Source: Pseudomonas sp. PDM16 (GTDB lineage Bacteria; Pseudomonadota; Gammaproteobacteria; Pseudomonadales; Pseudomonadaceae). From it: DNA of 64,000 bases. This document shows positions 52,440-61,184 of the stretch, piece by piece. Numbering within the stretch: position 1 is the stretch's first letter; each line of letters opens with the position of its first letter. The notes under the pieces are model-generated. The model was not told the DNA's origin. It was given only the letters and a program-made list of their open reading frames with translations, and ran no database searches. The position numbers and the translations under genes were made by a program. Location: assembly GCF_014851865.1 (NCBI RefSeq), contig NZ_JACVAM010000005.1, positions 186,001-250,000 on the forward strand, in the 5' to 3' direction.

Positions 52440-53491
52440 AGATTCTGTTCTGTGGGCTCGGTGGCATCGGCCAGCGCCATCTGCGCAACCTGCGTCAGCT
52501 GCTCGGCGATGATCTTCAGGTGCACGCCTATCGGGTGCGTGGCCAGCGTATCAAGCTGCGCGACAATCTGACGATCGACGAGGGCGCCGACCTCGAGCGG
52601 GACTATCAGATCCAGGTTCACCATGATCTGGCGGCTGCCCTGGCGCAGCGGCCAGACGCCGTGTTCGTCTGCAACCCCAATGCACTGCATGTACCGGTGG
52701 CCCTCGAGTGCGTTCGCGCCGGCATTCCCGTGTTCATGGAAAAGCCCTTGGCCAGCGATCTGGATGGCTTGGCGGAGCTGGTGGCCGAGGTGAAGGCGCG
52801 CAATCTGCTGTTCCATGTTGGCTACAACTTCCGCTTTCACCCTGGCCTGCAGCGCCTCAAGGCGCTGGTCGAGACGGGTTTCTTCGGTCGCCTGCTCAGT
52901 GTGCGTTCGGAGATCGGCGAGTACCTGCCCAACTGGCATCGCTACGAGGACTACCGGCAGATGTACGCCGCACGCGCCGACCAGGGCGGTGGGGTGATCC
53001 TGTCGCAGATCCATGAAATGGACCTGATCTATTGGCTGTTTGGCTTGCCGCGCAGCATCGTCACCCATGGAGGCCAGCTCAGTGGCCTGGAAGTGGATGT
53101 CGAGGATACGGCGTCGTCGCTGATGCGCAGCGATGGCCCCGGTGGTGGTTTCCCCATCCTGCTGCACCAGGATTTTCTCCAGCGTCCTCCGGTCCGTACG
53201 CTGAAAATCGTCGGTGACGCCGGCTTTGCCGAGATAGACCTCCTGGCCAATCGTCTGCGTATCCATGATGCGGAAGGAGCGCTCTGCGAGCAGGATGATT
53301 TCCCGGGGTTCGTGCGTAACGACATGTTCCTGGCCCAGGCCAGGCATTTTCTCGACTGCCTCGCCCAGGGCTCTCGTCCGGTGGTCGATCTGCTGGATGG
53401 TGTGCAGAGCCTCCGCCTGGCGCTGGCAGCCTTGCGCTCGCTGCGCGAGGGGCGGGAAGTCTTGCTGAGCGAGGTGGACATCCATGGCTAG
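52436..53491 (+). CDS. Gfo/Idh/MocA-family oxidoreductase
   Basis: The 351-residue NAD(P)-dependent enzyme has an N-terminal Rossmann fold (KILFCGLGGIGQRHLRNL), the family lysine motif FMEKPLASDLD and HVGYNFRFHPGLQRLKALV. Such enzymes oxidise or reduce sugar hydroxyls. The start is a TTG at 52436 with GAGAGAG upstream and a TTGA overlap with the preceding stop; the frame upstream is the end of the isomerase gene. It overlaps the SDR gene by 8 bases. Confidence 0.88.
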   Translation: MKILFCGLGGIGQRHLRNLRQLLGDDLQVHAYRVRGQRIKLRDNLTIDEGADLERDYQIQVHHDLAAALAQRPDAVFVCNPNALHVPVALECVRAGIPVFMEKPLASDLDGLAELVAEVKARNLLFHVGYNFRFHPGLQRLKALVETGFFGRLLSVRSEIGEYLPNWHRYEDYRQMYAARADQGGGVILSQIHEMDLIYWLFGLPRSIVTHGGQLSGLEVDVEDTASSLMRSDGPGGGFPILLHQDFLQRPPVRTLKIVGDAGFAEIDLLANRLRIHDAEGALCEQDDFPGFVRNDMFLAQARHFLDCLAQGSRPVVDLLDGVQSLRLALAALRSLREGREVLLSEVDIHG

Positions 53492-54314
53492 TACGGAAAG
53501 CCTGTTCCGGCTAGACGGGCGCGTGGCCGTCATCACTGGTGGCGCCGGCCTGCTCGGGTACCAGCATGCGGCGACGGTCGCCGGCCTCGGCGGCTTGCCG
53601 GTGCTGATCGATATCAACGCCGATGGGCTCGCCAGCAATGCTGCCAGGCTGGCTCGCGAAGTCGGTTGTGAGGCATTGGCGCTGGTGGCCGATATCACCG
53701 ATCTGGACGCGGTGTCGAATGCCTTCGAACAGACCATGGCACGGTATGGGCAGGTCGATATCCTGATCAACAATGCCGCACGCAACCCCAAGGTGGAGAG
53801 TGCCGGCGACCGTGATTTTTCCCGGCTCGAGCATTTCCCCTGGGAGCAATGGAAGATGGACCTGGATGTGGGCCTGGGCGGCGCCTTCAACTGCGCCAAG
53901 GTCTTCGGTGTGCAGATGGCCCGGCAGGGCGCCGGCGTGATCGTCAATATCGCCTCCGACCTTGGCGTGATCGCTCCGGATCAGCGTCTCTACCGGGTAG
54001 AAGGGCGAGAGCCCGAGCAGCAGCCGGTCAAGCCGGTGACCTATTCGGTCGTCAAGCACGGGCTGGTCGGCCTGACCAAGTATCTGGCGACCTACTGGTG
54101 CGAGCAGGGGGTGCGTTGCAATGCGCTTTCTCCCGGTGGTGTCTATGCAGGGCAAAACGATGTCTTCGTGAGCAAGCTGACCCAGTTGATTCCACTCGGC
54201 CGCATGGCTGATGCCGACGAGTACCGGGGCGCGATCGCCTTCCTCTGCTCGGATGCTTCTTCATATATGAATGGTGCGAATCTGGTCGTCGACGGGGGAC
54301 GCAGCACATGGTGA
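53484..54314 (+). CDS. SDR-family oxidoreductase, PtmA-like
   Basis: The 276-residue short-chain dehydrogenase has the nucleotide motif TGGAGLLG at about residues 16-23, NNAARN and YSVVKHG as the YxxxK active site, and the C-terminal ANLVVDGG. In sequence style it resembles PtmA, a flagellin-modification SDR of Campylobacter. It overlaps both flanking genes by 7-8 bases, so it is part of the same glycan pathway. Its substrate is not known. Confidence 0.87.
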   Translation: MASTESLFRLDGRVAVITGGAGLLGYQHAATVAGLGGLPVLIDINADGLASNAARLAREVGCEALALVADITDLDAVSNAFEQTMARYGQVDILINNAARNPKVESAGDRDFSRLEHFPWEQWKMDLDVGLGGAFNCAKVFGVQMARQGAGVIVNIASDLGVIAPDQRLYRVEGREPEQQPVKPVTYSVVKHGLVGLTKYLATYWCEQGVRCNALSPGGVYAGQNDVFVSKLTQLIPLGRMADADEYRGAIAFLCSDASSYMNGANLVVDGGRSTW

Positions 54315-55177
54315 ATCGCGAACTGATCGCCCGGCAGTGCATCTGCTGTGGCGGCGACCGCCTGGACAAGTCGTCCGCGGTGCTGATGCCTTTCGTCGCC
54401 CACCGGGTATTCGGCCACGAGCCGGTGGAGATCACCGAGGAGTGGGGCCTGCGCGATCTGCGTCGGGGCATGGCCTATACCCTGTGCAATTCGCTGCAGT
54501 GCCAGAATTGTGGCGCGTTGTTCCTCGACTACCGCTTCACCGACGAGCAGATGACGGCCCTCTATCGGAACTACCGCGACGAGGCCTACAACTCCGAGCG
54601 CATCAGCTACGAGCCGGGCTACACCGCGGTGGTCGCGCACTATGAGCAACGCGCGGACTACCTCGCGGAGGTCGAGGCCTGGTTAGCGCCGCACCTGCCC
54701 GAGGCTCCGGCTGTGCTCGACTGGGGTGGTGACACGGGCATCAACAGTCCATTCCTGAAACGCAACAGTCTTCTGCATATTCACGACATTTCCGGCGTAG
54801 ACCTGTTGCAGGGCGCATGCCGGGTCGATGTCGAGCAGATAGGCGAGCAGAAGTACGATCTGGTGGCGTGCAGCCAGGTGCTCGAACATGTGCCGTCCCC
54901 GCTCGAGCTGGTCCGTCGAATGCTTCCTGCCATTGGCCCGCAGACGCTGCTCTACCTGGAGGTTCCGCATGAGGCCCTGGTACGAGAAAACCCGGGTAGC
55001 AAGGGCCTCGCGCCGTTGAAACGCCACTGGCACGAGCACGTCAATTTCTATAACGAAACGGCGTTGTGCCGGATGCTGGAGCGGCTCGGGCTTCAGGTGG
55101 TGGACAGTCTCCACCTCCCGGTAGACATCGGCTGGACCCGAAGCGAGGTGCTGGGCGTGCTGGCGAGGAGGGCCTGA
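54308..55177 (+). CDS. Class I SAM methyltransferase with N-terminal Cys motifs
   Basis: The 289-residue enzyme has a zinc-ribbon-like N-terminus with CxxC pairs (CICC and CQNC, residues about 11-69). The SAM domain (about 115-280) has VLDWGGDTG, YDLVACSQVLEHV and LYLEVPHEA. This layout occurs in C-methyltransferases of deoxysugar pathways, where the Cys motifs bind zinc. It could C-methylate a keto sugar or methylate an O-group. It overlaps the SDR gene by 7 bases. Confidence 0.83.
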   Translation: MVNRELIARQCICCGGDRLDKSSAVLMPFVAHRVFGHEPVEITEEWGLRDLRRGMAYTLCNSLQCQNCGALFLDYRFTDEQMTALYRNYRDEAYNSERISYEPGYTAVVAHYEQRADYLAEVEAWLAPHLPEAPAVLDWGGDTGINSPFLKRNSLLHIHDISGVDLLQGACRVDVEQIGEQKYDLVACSQVLEHVPSPLELVRRMLPAIGPQTLLYLEVPHEALVRENPGSKGLAPLKRHWHEHVNFYNETALCRMLERLGLQVVDSLHLPVDIGWTRSEVLGVLARRA

Positions 55178-55178
55178 C

Positions 55179-56249
55179 ATGGGGGTGACAATGGGCGAGC
55201 AGGTCATCAAGCGTCACTCCGTGATCACCGAGGACATGGAGACACTCTTTTCCCTGGGTGAGGATTGGCAGCGCTTCGCAGGCAAGCATGTGGTCATCGC
55301 GGGCTCTACAGGCTTTCTGGCTGCGTACCTGGTCGAGTTCTTCGCCTGGCTCAGCGAGCGCTGGCCGGAGTCTCCGGTCTACATCCACGCGCTAGCACGG
55401 CACCGGGAGAAGCTGGAACAGCGCTTTCCCCATCTCATGGGGAAGCACTGGTTCATTCCGCTGATCCAGGATGTGTGCGACCCCCTTCCTGGGCTGGTAC
55501 GGGCCGACTACATCGTGCACGCGGCCAGTGCCGGAAGCCCCAAGTACTACCTGCGGGACCCGGTTGGCACGGCCAGGGCGAACGTGGTGGGCACTTTGAA
55601 CCTGCTGGAATTGGCGAAGCGGACCGGGGGCCGTCTGCTGTTCATGAGCAGCGGCGCCGTCTATGGCAATGGCGACAGCAAGGAGTCTATTGGCGAGACC
55701 GACTTCGGCACGCTGGACCCGCTCGATCCTTCCGCCTGTTACGGCGAAGGCAAGCGCATGGGCGAGACGCTCTGCGCCGATTACCACCGGCAGTACGGGG
55801 TGGAGACGGTCATCTCTCGCATTTCGCACACCTATGGCCCCGGTGTTGCGCTGGACGATGGACGTTCGTTCGCCGATTTCGTGGCGGATGCTCTGGCCGG
55901 GCGCGATATCGTGCTGAACAGCGACGGAACCAGCAGCCGGCCGTTCTGCTACGTCTCGGATGCCGCTGCCGCATTTCTGATCCTGTTGCTGCGAGGCGAG
56001 GCGGGCAAGGCCTACAACGTCGGGATGGATCACGAAATGACCATCTTCGAACTCGCGGAGCTGGTCGCGAGCCTGTCCCCGCATTCCGGCATCCAGGTGA
56101 GACGCCCACCACCCAGTCCCGATCGACAAGCCGAGTTCCGCTCCAGCGGCCATTTCAACCTGGCCAGAATGGAGCAGCTGGGGTGGCGTCCCGGCATCAT
56201 GCCCGAGGTGGGGTTCAAGAGAACGTTGCGCTACTTCATTCCTTCCTGA
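55179..56249 (+). CDS. NAD-dependent epimerase/reductase of extended SDR type
   Basis: The 356-residue protein has the nucleotide motif AGSTGFLAAYLV, VHAASAGSPKYYLRDPVGTARANVVGT in family form, the SSGAVYG loop, and the catalytic YGEGKRMGE. This is the dehydratase/epimerase/reductase group acting on NDP-sugars. A reductase such as YerF is needed to finish a branched 4-C-(hydroxyethyl) sugar, and this is a candidate. It starts 2 bp after the methyltransferase; an alternative ATG lies at 55191. Confidence 0.85.
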   Translation: MGVTMGEQVIKRHSVITEDMETLFSLGEDWQRFAGKHVVIAGSTGFLAAYLVEFFAWLSERWPESPVYIHALARHREKLEQRFPHLMGKHWFIPLIQDVCDPLPGLVRADYIVHAASAGSPKYYLRDPVGTARANVVGTLNLLELAKRTGGRLLFMSSGAVYGNGDSKESIGETDFGTLDPLDPSACYGEGKRMGETLCADYHRQYGVETVISRISHTYGPGVALDDGRSFADFVADALAGRDIVLNSDGTSSRPFCYVSDAAAAFLILLLRGEAGKAYNVGMDHEMTIFELAELVASLSPHSGIQVRRPPPSPDRQAEFRSSGHFNLARMEQLGWRPGIMPEVGFKRTLRYFIPS

Positions 56250-56265
56250 ACAAAAGGTTTCCGCC

Positions 56266-57225
56266 ATGAATGGCAATTCGCAGAACTACCTGCTTTCGGC
56301 AAGGCAAAAATTCCTCTCGGGCGAAACGTCCAAGCTCGAGTATGTGGAGGAGATCAATCACCGCCACGCGAGCCTTTTCGACTACCCGGCGTTCATGGCC
56401 AACACGGATGTGGGCGCCATTCAGATCACTGCGGACGGGGTGACCATCAGTTCCGTGGCGCATGGCATCTCGATGTTCGTCGACCCAGTGGACCTGCATG
56501 CCACGCCATACGCGCTGCTGGGGTTCGGGAGTTACGAAACCAGCGAGACTACATTCCTCAAGTCGGTTTTCCGTGACGGCGACGTGTTCTTCGACATCGG
56601 TGCCAATCTGGGCTGGTATTCGCTGGTTCTCGGCAAGCAATGCCCCGGTGCGAGCCTCTATGCCTTCGAGCCCATCCCCAGCACGGTGGCGGTGCTGGAG
56701 CGGAATGTCAGACTGAATCGGCTCGACAATGTCGAGGCCGTTCGCATGGGCATTTACAACAAGGAAGACGAGTTGAGCTTCATCTTCGTCGAGGACGTGT
56801 CCGGTGCGACTTCGCTGAAACTGGCCGGCCAGTCCAGGGGGCGTGCGCCGATCCAGGAAGTCAGGTGCAGGACCACGACGCTCGACGCCTTCTGTGCAAG
56901 CAGCGGCAAGGTGCCGACGCTGATCAAGGTCGATGTCGAGGGTGCGGAGCTGATGGTCTTCCAGGGAGGAGAGGCGACGCTGGCACATACTCCGATCATC
57001 CTCGTGGAGCTGCTGCGAAAGTGGTCTCGCGAGTTCGGATATCATCCCAACGACGTGTTCGATTCACTGGCTCGGTACGGTTACAAGGCGTGGATGTTCT
57101 CCGAAGAGGCCTCCGATGCCTTGATACCCTGCCCAGAGGTTACCGAGGAAACGGTCCAGACCAACTTCGTTTTCATGCATCCTCAGAAGCATGCCGATGT
57201 CATCCGGCGCTGGGAGGCAAGTTGA
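56266..57225 (+). CDS. FkbM-family methyltransferase
   Basis: The 319-residue SAM methyltransferase has FFDIGANLGWYSLVL, AFEPIPSTVAVLERNV and TLIKVDVEGAEL, the FkbM signatures. The region before about residue 100 is a helical lead-in. It is the second FkbM enzyme of the island, 17 bp after the epimerase, and likely O-methylates the sugar. It is followed by 161 bp before the large glycosyltransferase. Confidence 0.87.
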   Translation: MNGNSQNYLLSARQKFLSGETSKLEYVEEINHRHASLFDYPAFMANTDVGAIQITADGVTISSVAHGISMFVDPVDLHATPYALLGFGSYETSETTFLKSVFRDGDVFFDIGANLGWYSLVLGKQCPGASLYAFEPIPSTVAVLERNVRLNRLDNVEAVRMGIYNKEDELSFIFVEDVSGATSLKLAGQSRGRAPIQEVRCRTTTLDAFCASSGKVPTLIKVDVEGAELMVFQGGEATLAHTPIILVELLRKWSREFGYHPNDVFDSLARYGYKAWMFSEEASDALIPCPEVTEETVQTNFVFMHPQKHADVIRRWEAS

Positions 57226-57386
57226 GGGCCGCCCGTCTTTCCTCTGGGCGATTCCGCTAGGGGCTTCGGTCCGCAGCGTCTGCGCGAGCGGTTCATTTCA
57301 TTGATTGGTCACAAGAGGCCTGCCAGGACCGGGTGTCACGCGAGATACGACGCTGACAGGGTTCGGTAAGGCCCGAGGTACAGGCT

Positions 57387-60300
57387 ATGCGTAAACTCCT
57401 TTCCACGCGCCCGCAGCCGTATTACATCTACGCGCCCAATTATCGACGCAGTTCGTCCGGTATCCGGGTGATGCACATGCTGTGCGATGCGCTCATCCGC
57501 TCGGGGTACGAGGCCTACGTGACGGCCAGGGTGCTCAGCGACGAGTTCATGACGCCGCTGCTGACGGAGGAGGTCGTCGACGCGCACCGCGCCCAGGGCC
57601 TCGAGCCTATCGTCGTGTACCCGGAGGTGATTGACGGCAACCCGCTGAAAGGCGGCGTGGTCGTGCGCTACATCCTGAACCGGCCGGGCTTCATCGAAGG
57701 CAGCGGTACCTTCGGCGAAGACGACATCCTGTATGCCTATTCGCGGGATCTGCTGATGCCCGGCATCTCGGAAGACCGGGTGATGCTCCTGCCGCCGTTC
57801 GATCTGGGCGTGTTCCGCTTGCCGGACGATCCGGGCAAGCGAGTGCCCGGCAAGGTGTGCTACTACCGGGGGCGGCGTGGAGAGCTGCACATCGATCCGG
57901 CGCTGCTGCCCCCAGATGCGGTGGAGATCACCCCCCACTGGCCGTCCTCCTGGGAGGAGATGGCCGATCTCTTCCAGCAATGCGAGATATTCTATTGCGG
58001 CGGCTCCTCCGCCCTCGGGACGGAGGCGGTGCTCTGCGGATGCCTCTGCGTGGTGATCGTCGAGGAAGGGGCGCCCAGGATCGGCGTGTATGAGACGCAG
58101 AGCCATGGAGCGGCCTGGGGTACCGCGCCGGAGGAGCTGGAGCGCGCGCGCCGGACCCTGCCCCTGGTGCGTGACAACTGGCTGAGGCTGGAGAACGAAT
58201 TCTGGCCGGCGCTCGATCATTTCGTCGAGGTAACCCAGGAGGCCGCCCGGGAACGTCGCGGCAACGCTGGCAGGTACCAGCTACAGAGTTGGCTGGCGGA
58301 ACGTATCCCTACCAAGAGCCAGAGTACGCTGATCAGCCAGCGCCTCGAGCAGCAGGCGGGCCCCAGCTTCGGGCTGTTGGTCATCGATGAGGAAGGCTCC
58401 ACGGATCGCCTGATGGCGACCATCAAGAGCCTCAGCCTGGAGCAGAGCCTCTATGCCTCGACCCGCATCCTCGCTTTCACGGCTGCCGAGGTACCGAAGA
58501 CTTCGGTAGAGGACAAGCTGCACTTCATCCGTATCGAGCCAGGCAATCTCGTGGGGCAGATCAACACGGCGGTAGCCGCCTCGGCATTCGACTGGCTGAT
58601 GCTGGTGGAGGCGGGGGAGGAATTCACGCCAAGCGGGTTGATGATGGCTGCGCTCGAGCTGATGGATGCGCCGGATTGTCGTGCGGTTTACGGCGATGAG
58701 CTGCAGCGCATCGGCAAGGGCAATCTGGGTGCTGCGCTACGCCCAGCCTTCAACCTCGACATGCTGCTCAGTTTCCCGGCCGCGATGGCTCGCCATTGGT
58801 TGTTCCGGCGGGATCTGTTCCTGGCAATCGGTGGCTTCGATGCAGCTTCCGATGGTGCGTTGGAGCTGGATTTGCTGCTACGGCTGATCGAGCAGGACGG
58901 CATCGTCGGACTGGGTCATGTGCCCGAGCCGCTGCTCACCTGCGATGCACCGCGTCTGCAGGATGCTCCTGCCGAGCAGGCAGCCATCCAGCGCCATCTG
59001 CAAGCCCGTGGCTATATAGACGCACATGTCGGGTCGGCGATGCCGGGTCGCTATCTCATCGACTACGGCCATCCGCAACAGGCATCGGTTTCCATCGTGC
59101 TCGCCGTGCCCGATCACCTCGAGGCGCTGCAGCGCTGCGTGGACAGCCTGTTGGAAAAGACCCGCTATGGTCACTACGAGCTGCTGATCGTCGACACTGC
59201 CGATACGACTGCCGATGGCAAGGCCTGGCTAGCGGGTGTGGAGGCGCTCGGGGATGACAAGGTGCGTGTGCTGCGCTACCCGCATTCCTATAACGCATCG
59301 GCGGTTGCCAACCTTGGCGCCGCAGCGGCGCGTGGCGAATATCTGCTGTTGCTCGACAGCGATACGGTGGTCGTGCGCGAGGACTGGTTGGAGCATCTTC
59401 TCAACCATGCTCAGAGACCTGAGGTCGGTGTGGTCGGCGGGCGATTGCTCCATCCCGATGGCAAGGTCCATGGTGCCGGCCTGATTCTGGGGCTGAACGG
59501 CCCGGCGTCGCCGGCGTTTGCCAACGAGCCGATGGACGCCGCCGGCTATATGCAGCGCCTGCAGCTCGATCAGGACTTCAGCGCGGTATCCGGGGCCTGC
59601 CTGATGATCCGTCGGTCGCTGTTCGACGAAGTAGGCGGCATGGACGAGACGGCGTTCCAGACTGCTTTCCATGACGTCGATCTGTGCCTAAAGGTACGCG
59701 AGGCAGGGTACCTGACCGTCTGGACCCCGCATGCCGTACTCATAGGCGAGGGGGGGCGCAACAGCCCGCAGCTTCTGGAAGAGCGTCGCAAACGCGAGAC
59801 AATGGAACAGGACGCGCTGTATGCCCGCTGGTTGCCGCAGCTGGCAAACGATCCTGCGTACAACCGGTGTCTGTCGCTCAATGGCAAGGGCTTCGAGCTG
59901 GAGATGGACACCAACCTGAGCTGGCGTCCGTTGTCCTGGCGCCCATTGCCCGTGGTGCTGGCCCACCAGGCCGACCCGTGGGGGTGTGGCAACTACCGGG
60001 TCATCAAGCCCTTCGCTGCCATGAAAGAGAAGGGCATGGTCGATGGCATGCTGTCCGAGGGCCTGCTCCAGGTCGTGGACCTGGAGCGCTACAGCCCGGA
60101 CACCATCGTGCTGCAGCGGCAGATCGGCGACGGACGCCTGGAGGCCATGCGCCGGATCAAGGCGTTCTCGCGGGCGTTCAAGGTCTATGAACTGGATGAT
60201 TACCTGCCCAACTTGCCCATGAAGAGCGTGCATCGCGAGCATATGCCCAAGGACATCCTCAAGTCGCTGCGGCGTGGCCTGGGCTTCGTTGATCGCTTCG

Positions 60301-60929
60301 TGGTGTCGACCCAGCCGCTGGCCGAGGCCTTCGCTGGTCTGCACGACGACATCCGAGTGGTAGAGAACCGCCTGCCGCTCGACTGGTGGGGGGGGCTGCA
60401 TGGCGCTCGTCGGCGTGGACAGAAGCCCAGGGTGGGGTGGGCCGGTGGCGCCAGCCATACCGGTGATCTGGAGCTGCTGCTGGATGTGGTGCGGGAGCTG
60501 GCGGGTGAGGTGGAGTGGGTCTTCTTCGGTATGTGCCCGGAAAAGTTGCGTCCCTTCGTCAAGGAAGTCCATGCCGGTGTCGATATAGATCGTTACCCGG
60601 CGGCTCTGGCGGCTCTCAACCTGGATCTTGCCATTGCCCCGGTCGAACAGAATCTGTTCAACGAGTGCAAGAGCAACCTGCGCTTGCTCGAGTACGGGGC
60701 TTGCGGTTTCCCCGTGGTATGCAGCGATCTGGTCTGTTATCAGGGGGATTTGCCCGTCACGAGGGTGAAGAACCGCTTCCGGGATTGGGTCGATGCCATT
60801 CGCATGCACATCAATGATCTGGATGCGGCGGCGGCGGCGGGGGACGAGCTACGCCGGCAGGTCATGAAACACTGGATGCTGAGCGGTGAAAACCTGGAGC
60901 AATGGCGCACAGCCTGGCTACCGGACTGA
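57387..60929 (+). CDS. Multidomain flagellin glycosyltransferase, FgtA-like
   Basis: The 1180-residue protein has three blocks. The N-terminal GT-B-like region (about 1-290) shows YYIYAPNYRRSSSGIRVMHML and FYCGGSSALGTEAVLCGC. A middle GT2 domain starts near 560 (VSIVLAVPDHLEALQRCVDSL) with the DxD-like DSD near residue 655 and AFHDVDLCLKVREAG. A C-terminal glycosyltransferase domain begins near 855 (LAHQADPWGCGNYRVIKP, then LLEYGACGFPVV). FgtA-type enzymes of P. aeruginosa attach the glycan to flagellin. The position directly before fliC supports that. A run of eight G bases lies at 60388-60395. Confidence 0.85.
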   Translation: MRKLLSTRPQPYYIYAPNYRRSSSGIRVMHMLCDALIRSGYEAYVTARVLSDEFMTPLLTEEVVDAHRAQGLEPIVVYPEVIDGNPLKGGVVVRYILNRPGFIEGSGTFGEDDILYAYSRDLLMPGISEDRVMLLPPFDLGVFRLPDDPGKRVPGKVCYYRGRRGELHIDPALLPPDAVEITPHWPSSWEEMADLFQQCEIFYCGGSSALGTEAVLCGCLCVVIVEEGAPRIGVYETQSHGAAWGTAPEELERARRTLPLVRDNWLRLENEFWPALDHFVEVTQEAARERRGNAGRYQLQSWLAERIPTKSQSTLISQRLEQQAGPSFGLLVIDEEGSTDRLMATIKSLSLEQSLYASTRILAFTAAEVPKTSVEDKLHFIRIEPGNLVGQINTAVAASAFDWLMLVEAGEEFTPSGLMMAALELMDAPDCRAVYGDELQRIGKGNLGAALRPAFNLDMLLSFPAAMARHWLFRRDLFLAIGGFDAASDGALELDLLLRLIEQDGIVGLGHVPEPLLTCDAPRLQDAPAEQAAIQRHLQARGYIDAHVGSAMPGRYLIDYGHPQQASVSIVLAVPDHLEALQRCVDSLLEKTRYGHYELLIVDTADTTADGKAWLAGVEALGDDKVRVLRYPHSYNASAVANLGAAAARGEYLLLLDSDTVVVREDWLEHLLNHAQRPEVGVVGGRLLHPDGKVHGAGLILGLNGPASPAFANEPMDAAGYMQRLQLDQDFSAVSGACLMIRRSLFDEVGGMDETAFQTAFHDVDLCLKVREAGYLTVWTPHAVLIGEGGRNSPQLLEERRKRETMEQDALYARWLPQLANDPAYNRCLSLNGKGFELEMDTNLSWRPLSWRPLPVVLAHQADPWGCGNYRVIKPFAAMKEKGMVDGMLSEGLLQVVDLERYSPDTIVLQRQIGDGRLEAMRRIKAFSRAFKVYELDDYLPNLPMKSVHREHMPKDILKSLRRGLGFVDRFVVSTQPLAEAFAGLHDDIRVVENRLPLDWWGGLHGARRRGQKPRVGWAGGASHTGDLELLLDVVRELAGEVEWVFFGMCPEKLRPFVKEVHAGVDIDRYPAALAALNLDLAIAPVEQNLFNECKSNLRLLEYGACGFPVVCSDLVCYQGDLPVTRVKNRFRDWVDAIRMHINDLDAAAAAGDELRRQVMKHWMLSGENLEQWRTAWLPD

Positions 60930-60942
60930 TTACAGGAGGTAT

Positions 60943-60966
60943 CCGGCGAGGCAAGGGCCTCGCCGG
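60943..60966 (+). terminator. Hairpin after the flagellin glycosyltransferase gene
   Basis: CCGGCGAGGC and GCCTCGCCGG form a 10-bp perfect stem with an AAGG loop, 13 bp after the stop. There is no strong T-run. Confidence 0.6.
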
Positions 60967-61062
60967 TGTTGCGTCAAATTTCTGTGTCCGATTTTTTGTC
61001 AGTGCTAAGCCGTTGTTAGCACAGGTGGAAAGAAGATTCCCCACAATCTTCGAAAAAAAAAC

Positions 61063-61089
61063 TAAAGCTCCCGCCACCAGCGCCGATAC
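61063..61089 (+). promoter_or_regulatory. FliA (sigma-28) promoter of fliC
   Basis: TAAAGCTC, an 11-base spacer and GCCGATAC match the FliA consensus TAAAGTTT-N11-GCCGATAA. It lies 95 bp upstream of the fliC ATG. The spacing is identical to the flgM promoter in this window. Confidence 0.9.
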
Positions 61090-61184
61090 AAACCATGAAT
61101 GCGATCTCTCTGGGCGTCTGAGCATGCAGGCCCTTAGCTCGCAAGCTCAGACAAACGGTTCTAAGGTCATCTGGAGGCAATACC

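Noticed and set aside
60970..61000. Possible FliA promoter TCAAATTT...TCCGATTT upstream of fliC
   Set aside because: The spacing is about 5 bases, too short; the element at 61063-61089 fits the consensus with correct spacing.
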